In this document: one piece after another, positions 61,398 to 64,000 of the stretch
Layout: each line of letters opens with the position of its first letter
Numbering within the stretch: the stretch's first letter is position 1
Assembly (NCBI GenBank): GCA_003008705.1
Contig: PDUO01000007.1
Span: 30,123-94,122, forward strand
Origin: Pezicula radicicola
Taxonomy: Eukaryota > Ascomycota > Leotiomycetes > Helotiales > Dermateaceae
Direction of reading: 5' to 3'
Length of the DNA stretch: 64,000 bases
Notes under the pieces: model-generated
The model's database searches: none
Told to the model about the DNA's origin: nothing
The model's input: the letters and a program-made list of their open reading frames with translations, nothing else
Made by a program: the position numbers and the translations under genes

Positions 61398-62138
61398 TTA
61401 TGCGTCGCAGGTGAAATTGCAGCTTGTGGTCGTAGCACCTGATCCATTCCCGGTTCCTCTCGGTATGGTGGTGCAAGCGCTTCCATCATAGCTGTTCCAA
61501 CTTTGAGTGCCCCCTGGAATTGTCAGTCTTGAGATCTGGCTCAATGAGGATATACTGTACTTACAGGAGAAACTCAACTTTCCTGGATCAGTGTCTGGCG
61601 CATTCTTGGAAGGGTTCGCAACGTTTGTAATGCTCAAAGTATTGGAACCGATAGTAGTAGGCGGAAGTCCTTTGCCGTTTGAAAGAGGAATTGACTCCGC
61701 ACTGATGACATACTGTTTTCTGAATCAGTATATCTTTTTCCTGGAGCGGGGAGTGTGCCCAGTCGCTGTTTCTAGAGTATAAGACCCGGAGTACCTACAT
61801 TCCCTATAAATCAGAAACTCGGAGTTAGTTTACTTGTTCTAGCTATTATCGGGAGTAGCTCAAACATGATTCAGGAGCAAAGAGTAAATTTAACCTAGAA
61901 GAGGCAAATTTACTCCGAGAACTTGAGACTTACATGGCTCCGATGCAGAGGGTGTTGGTGCGAAGGCATAATCGTAGATATCGAAAGAGTTATCCGACCA
62001 GCGCTGGATAAAGACTGAGCAAGCATGTGTTGTTTCTGCAGACCGTTGGAGAGACTGAACTGGTATGCCGTGGGCGTAATGGGTTTGGAGGAGCAGAGCA
62101 ACGAGGAATACGGTAATCATTCTCACTGTGGTTGACAT
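61398..62138 (-). CDS. Small secreted protein, 157 aa, with a 5-nt microexon
   Basis: Four exons: 61934-62138, 61799-61803, 61565-61712 and 61398-61513. A signal peptide is clear (MITVFLVALLLQTHYAHG). The mature part is Ser/Thr/Asn/Gly-rich with four cysteines (HACSVF, GSACTT and SCNFTC). The 5-nt exon GGAAT is inferred. Exon 1 ends in phase 1 and exon 3 must begin in phase 0. The only match with proper sites is TTATAG before and GTAGGT after, which also supplies a Trp-Asn pair. No homologous family is recognised. Secretion and size suggest a cell-wall or effector-type protein, which is inference. Confidence 0.7.
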
Positions 62139-63870
62139 TTTTGCTGACAGTTATGAGGAGCGATGTTGGACTTTTTAAGAAGAAGGGTTTGTAAAACGAG
62201 TGTCAGAGTGCCGAAATTTATACTTGGCTCTGAGGAACAGAAAGCGAAGCATGAATGAGCGAACACATTCACACTTTATGCAATTCGAAGTCAATCACAA
62301 CAACAGTCACTTTGTGATCCCTTCAGCTCCTCTTGACACTACTGGAAGGATTCAAGTGAAACTTTCCCCACGCAGCCAATTGGGGAAGTGAATAACCACA
62401 AAATGTTACTCCATTTTTGTTAGGCTTCATTATGCAAACCAACTAGTATCCATTCTTCCTATGATGTGATCATCAGGCACGGTCTTGTTGGAGTTGTCCA
62501 GGGCTTTTCCAGTCAGCAAAAGTGTCGATCTCACTGGCGCTTACATCAGCCAATGAAAACCCGTGTACACAGATTTTTGTGACAAGATCTCAATGGGGCC
62601 AATTGGACAACGAGGCATGTGACAGGTGATGTGATGTGACCAAAGTACAGATGCAGGCGAGTCTCACGATAGTAGAGGACAGTATAGGTTGCGGAATCAC
62701 CGGAGGCACAGAAAGTATTAGTTATGAGAGGTGAGATTTTAAGAAGACACAAGTAGGAGATAGTAGTAAGAGTAGGCGTGTATGGCTACAAAGAGCCCCA
62801 AAATTGAAGACATGTGTAAAAGGAAGTTTTGATCATGTTTCTGACTTTCTATACATGCGTATTTGAAGTGACAGCCGGAAAGTCGAAAGAGGTTGTCTTG
62901 AGGATATTATAATCACGTGATTATCGGTTAACGAGACCCGCCTCCTTTACGATGCATGAACGAGCTCAGGAATCGGTTATTCAAACCAAGTACATCATTC
63001 AAGTCATGGTACCCGGAAAGTAAGGTGTAAGAATCAAATGAGTTGTCCAGCATTTAACTGAAAAGTTAAGCGATTTATAAGCTTGTTAACATAAACTTTG
63101 AAGTACCTAGATCTAGGACTTAAGTGTTCTATCCTAATTCCTTTCTTTAAGCTCTGATGTATTCATATATAGCAAAATATTAAACAGTTATCTATACTAC
63201 ACTTTGTTTAACTCACTTGGATTATCTATCTATACGTTGCTTAGTGGAGGATGAATACTGACTGTGTGGCCCCTTCCTTAGCTTACGGAGGCCTTGTATA
63301 GTTAGAAAATTTGTAAAGTTTTAGCCTGCTGCCAAACACAAGTATGTATGTAGGAGTTAAAAACATTTATATGACATCTCTCTTTCATCAGTTACATTGA
63401 CTAAAAGGGCTACAACTAGCTCTCAGCGGTCTACTCAATGGCTTGTCACCAAAGCTCATTGAACCAATCCATACTGAGCATTGCTTTGAATATCTTCGCT
63501 CAAGTATTGTATGTTTAGGAGATATATTTCTAGAAGGTCCGCATGAGCACTCGATGCGAGGACAAAGTCCACTGAGAAGATATAGTATAACAGAGCTATA
63601 GGAAGTGGAATGAAATTGTGGTTTGGCAGGTAGCGACGAGGATCCCATCCATATCGCAATGCTCTTTTTTACATGGCAGCATAGAATACCTAGCCTTAAT
63701 TCAATTATAAAGTGGTTATATCTTTAGCTTGAGTATCATATCAGACAGCGCGGTAGAGTGATATTAGCTTCCCTGCTCTAGGCCCCTTTAGAGGTAGATC
63801 ACGTATCCAAACAGGGTATGTACAAACCGAGTTCCTTGTTATAAATATGCACTAGAAAAACAATATACAC
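62139..63870. other. Gene-free stretch
   Basis: Promoter of the secreted-protein gene, then increasingly AT-rich sequence (63050-63400). Short overlapping ORFs at 63388-63659 have no features. Confidence 0.45.
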
Positions 63871-64000
63871 CTACCCGTTCCTAGTAGTAACCCATTTCTC
63901 AAGGTCAGCCAACATAGTCTCCGTCATCTCCTTCTGCTCATCCTGATACACCGCATACTTTCCTTTTCCCAAAGCCTCAATCAGCTCAAACACTTTTGCA
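63871..64000 (-). CDS. 3' end of an unidentified gene (partial, runs off the window)
   Basis: An open frame of 42 residues enters from the right edge and ends at TAG 63871-63873. It reads FELIEALGKGKYAVYQDEQK, then MLADLEKWVTTRNG. The helical, charged sequence looks like the last exon of a soluble protein such as a hydrolase, but the family cannot be told from this fragment. Confidence 0.6.
   Translation of the reverse strand, partial: AKVFELIEALGKGKYAVYQDEQKEMTETMLADLEKWVTTRNG

Noticed and set aside
1..64000. CRISPR arrays, prokaryotic operons or viral genes.
   Set aside because: The window is spliced fungal nuclear DNA; no spaced repeat array or viral replication gene was seen.

Overview
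The window is nuclear DNA of a filamentous ascomycete (Pezizomycotina). Genes carry short GT-AG introns of mostly 46-66 nt with CTAAC/CTAAT-type branch points. There are fungal-specific families (PacC, Scs3, Gfd2, Par32) and AT-rich islands without long ORFs, as left by repeat-induced point mutation (RIP). The protein set looks Leotiomycete-like to me, but that placement is an impression, not a result.

Layout: 1-1.4 kb, AT-rich degenerate repeat. 1.4-15.6 kb, gene-dense housekeeping block: an MFS exporter, RCM1-type rRNA methyltransferase, PRP18 and SAP18 (head-to-head), a small complex I subunit split over four exons, a glutathione S-transferase with a one-base frameshift, SCS3/FIT2 and a divergent membrane protein. 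16.0-16.3 kb, a remarkable tRNA-Thr(UGU) gene. 17-24 kb, an ING/PHD protein, an unknown membrane protein and a C2H2 zinc-finger protein. 24-31 kb, mostly gene-poor apart from a Par32-like gene. 30.8-40.4 kb, GFD2-like DEDD protein, PAM18/TIM14 and RLP24 (head-to-head), an NTF2-fold protein and pacC. 40.4-53.2 kb, gene-poor: pacC upstream region, a decayed coding remnant and a large RIP-like AT-rich island. 53.2-64 kb, an LRR protein, a broken (6-4)-type photolyase/cryptochrome pseudogene, an MRL1-like sorting receptor, a small secreted protein with a 5-nt microexon, and the 3' end of an unidentified gene.

Main discovery: at 16032-16296 the tRNA-Thr gene is interrupted four times. Removing a 53-nt intron in the D stem, a 55-nt intron after position 26, a 30-nt intron at the canonical 37/38 site and a 55-nt intron after position 42 leaves a 72-nt tRNA. 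Its acceptor, anticodon and T stems pair fully (with G-U pairs); the D stem has three pairs plus a 13-22 mismatch. All the invariant residues I checked are present, and a T10 Pol III terminator follows. Three of the four introns look spliceosomal (GTATGT/GTTAGT/GTAAGA donors, CTAAC/CTAAT/CTTAT branch sites, TAG/CAG/TAG acceptors). Spliceosomal introns are known in fungal rDNA and U6 genes; I know of no established nuclear tRNA gene carrying them.

The genes do not form one pathway. Several serve RNA processing and ribosome assembly (RCM1, PRP18, RLP24, possibly GFD2) or chromatin (SAP18, ING). Coordinates for spliced genes come from hand-read splice sites; each exon chain keeps frame to the stop except the two noted broken genes.
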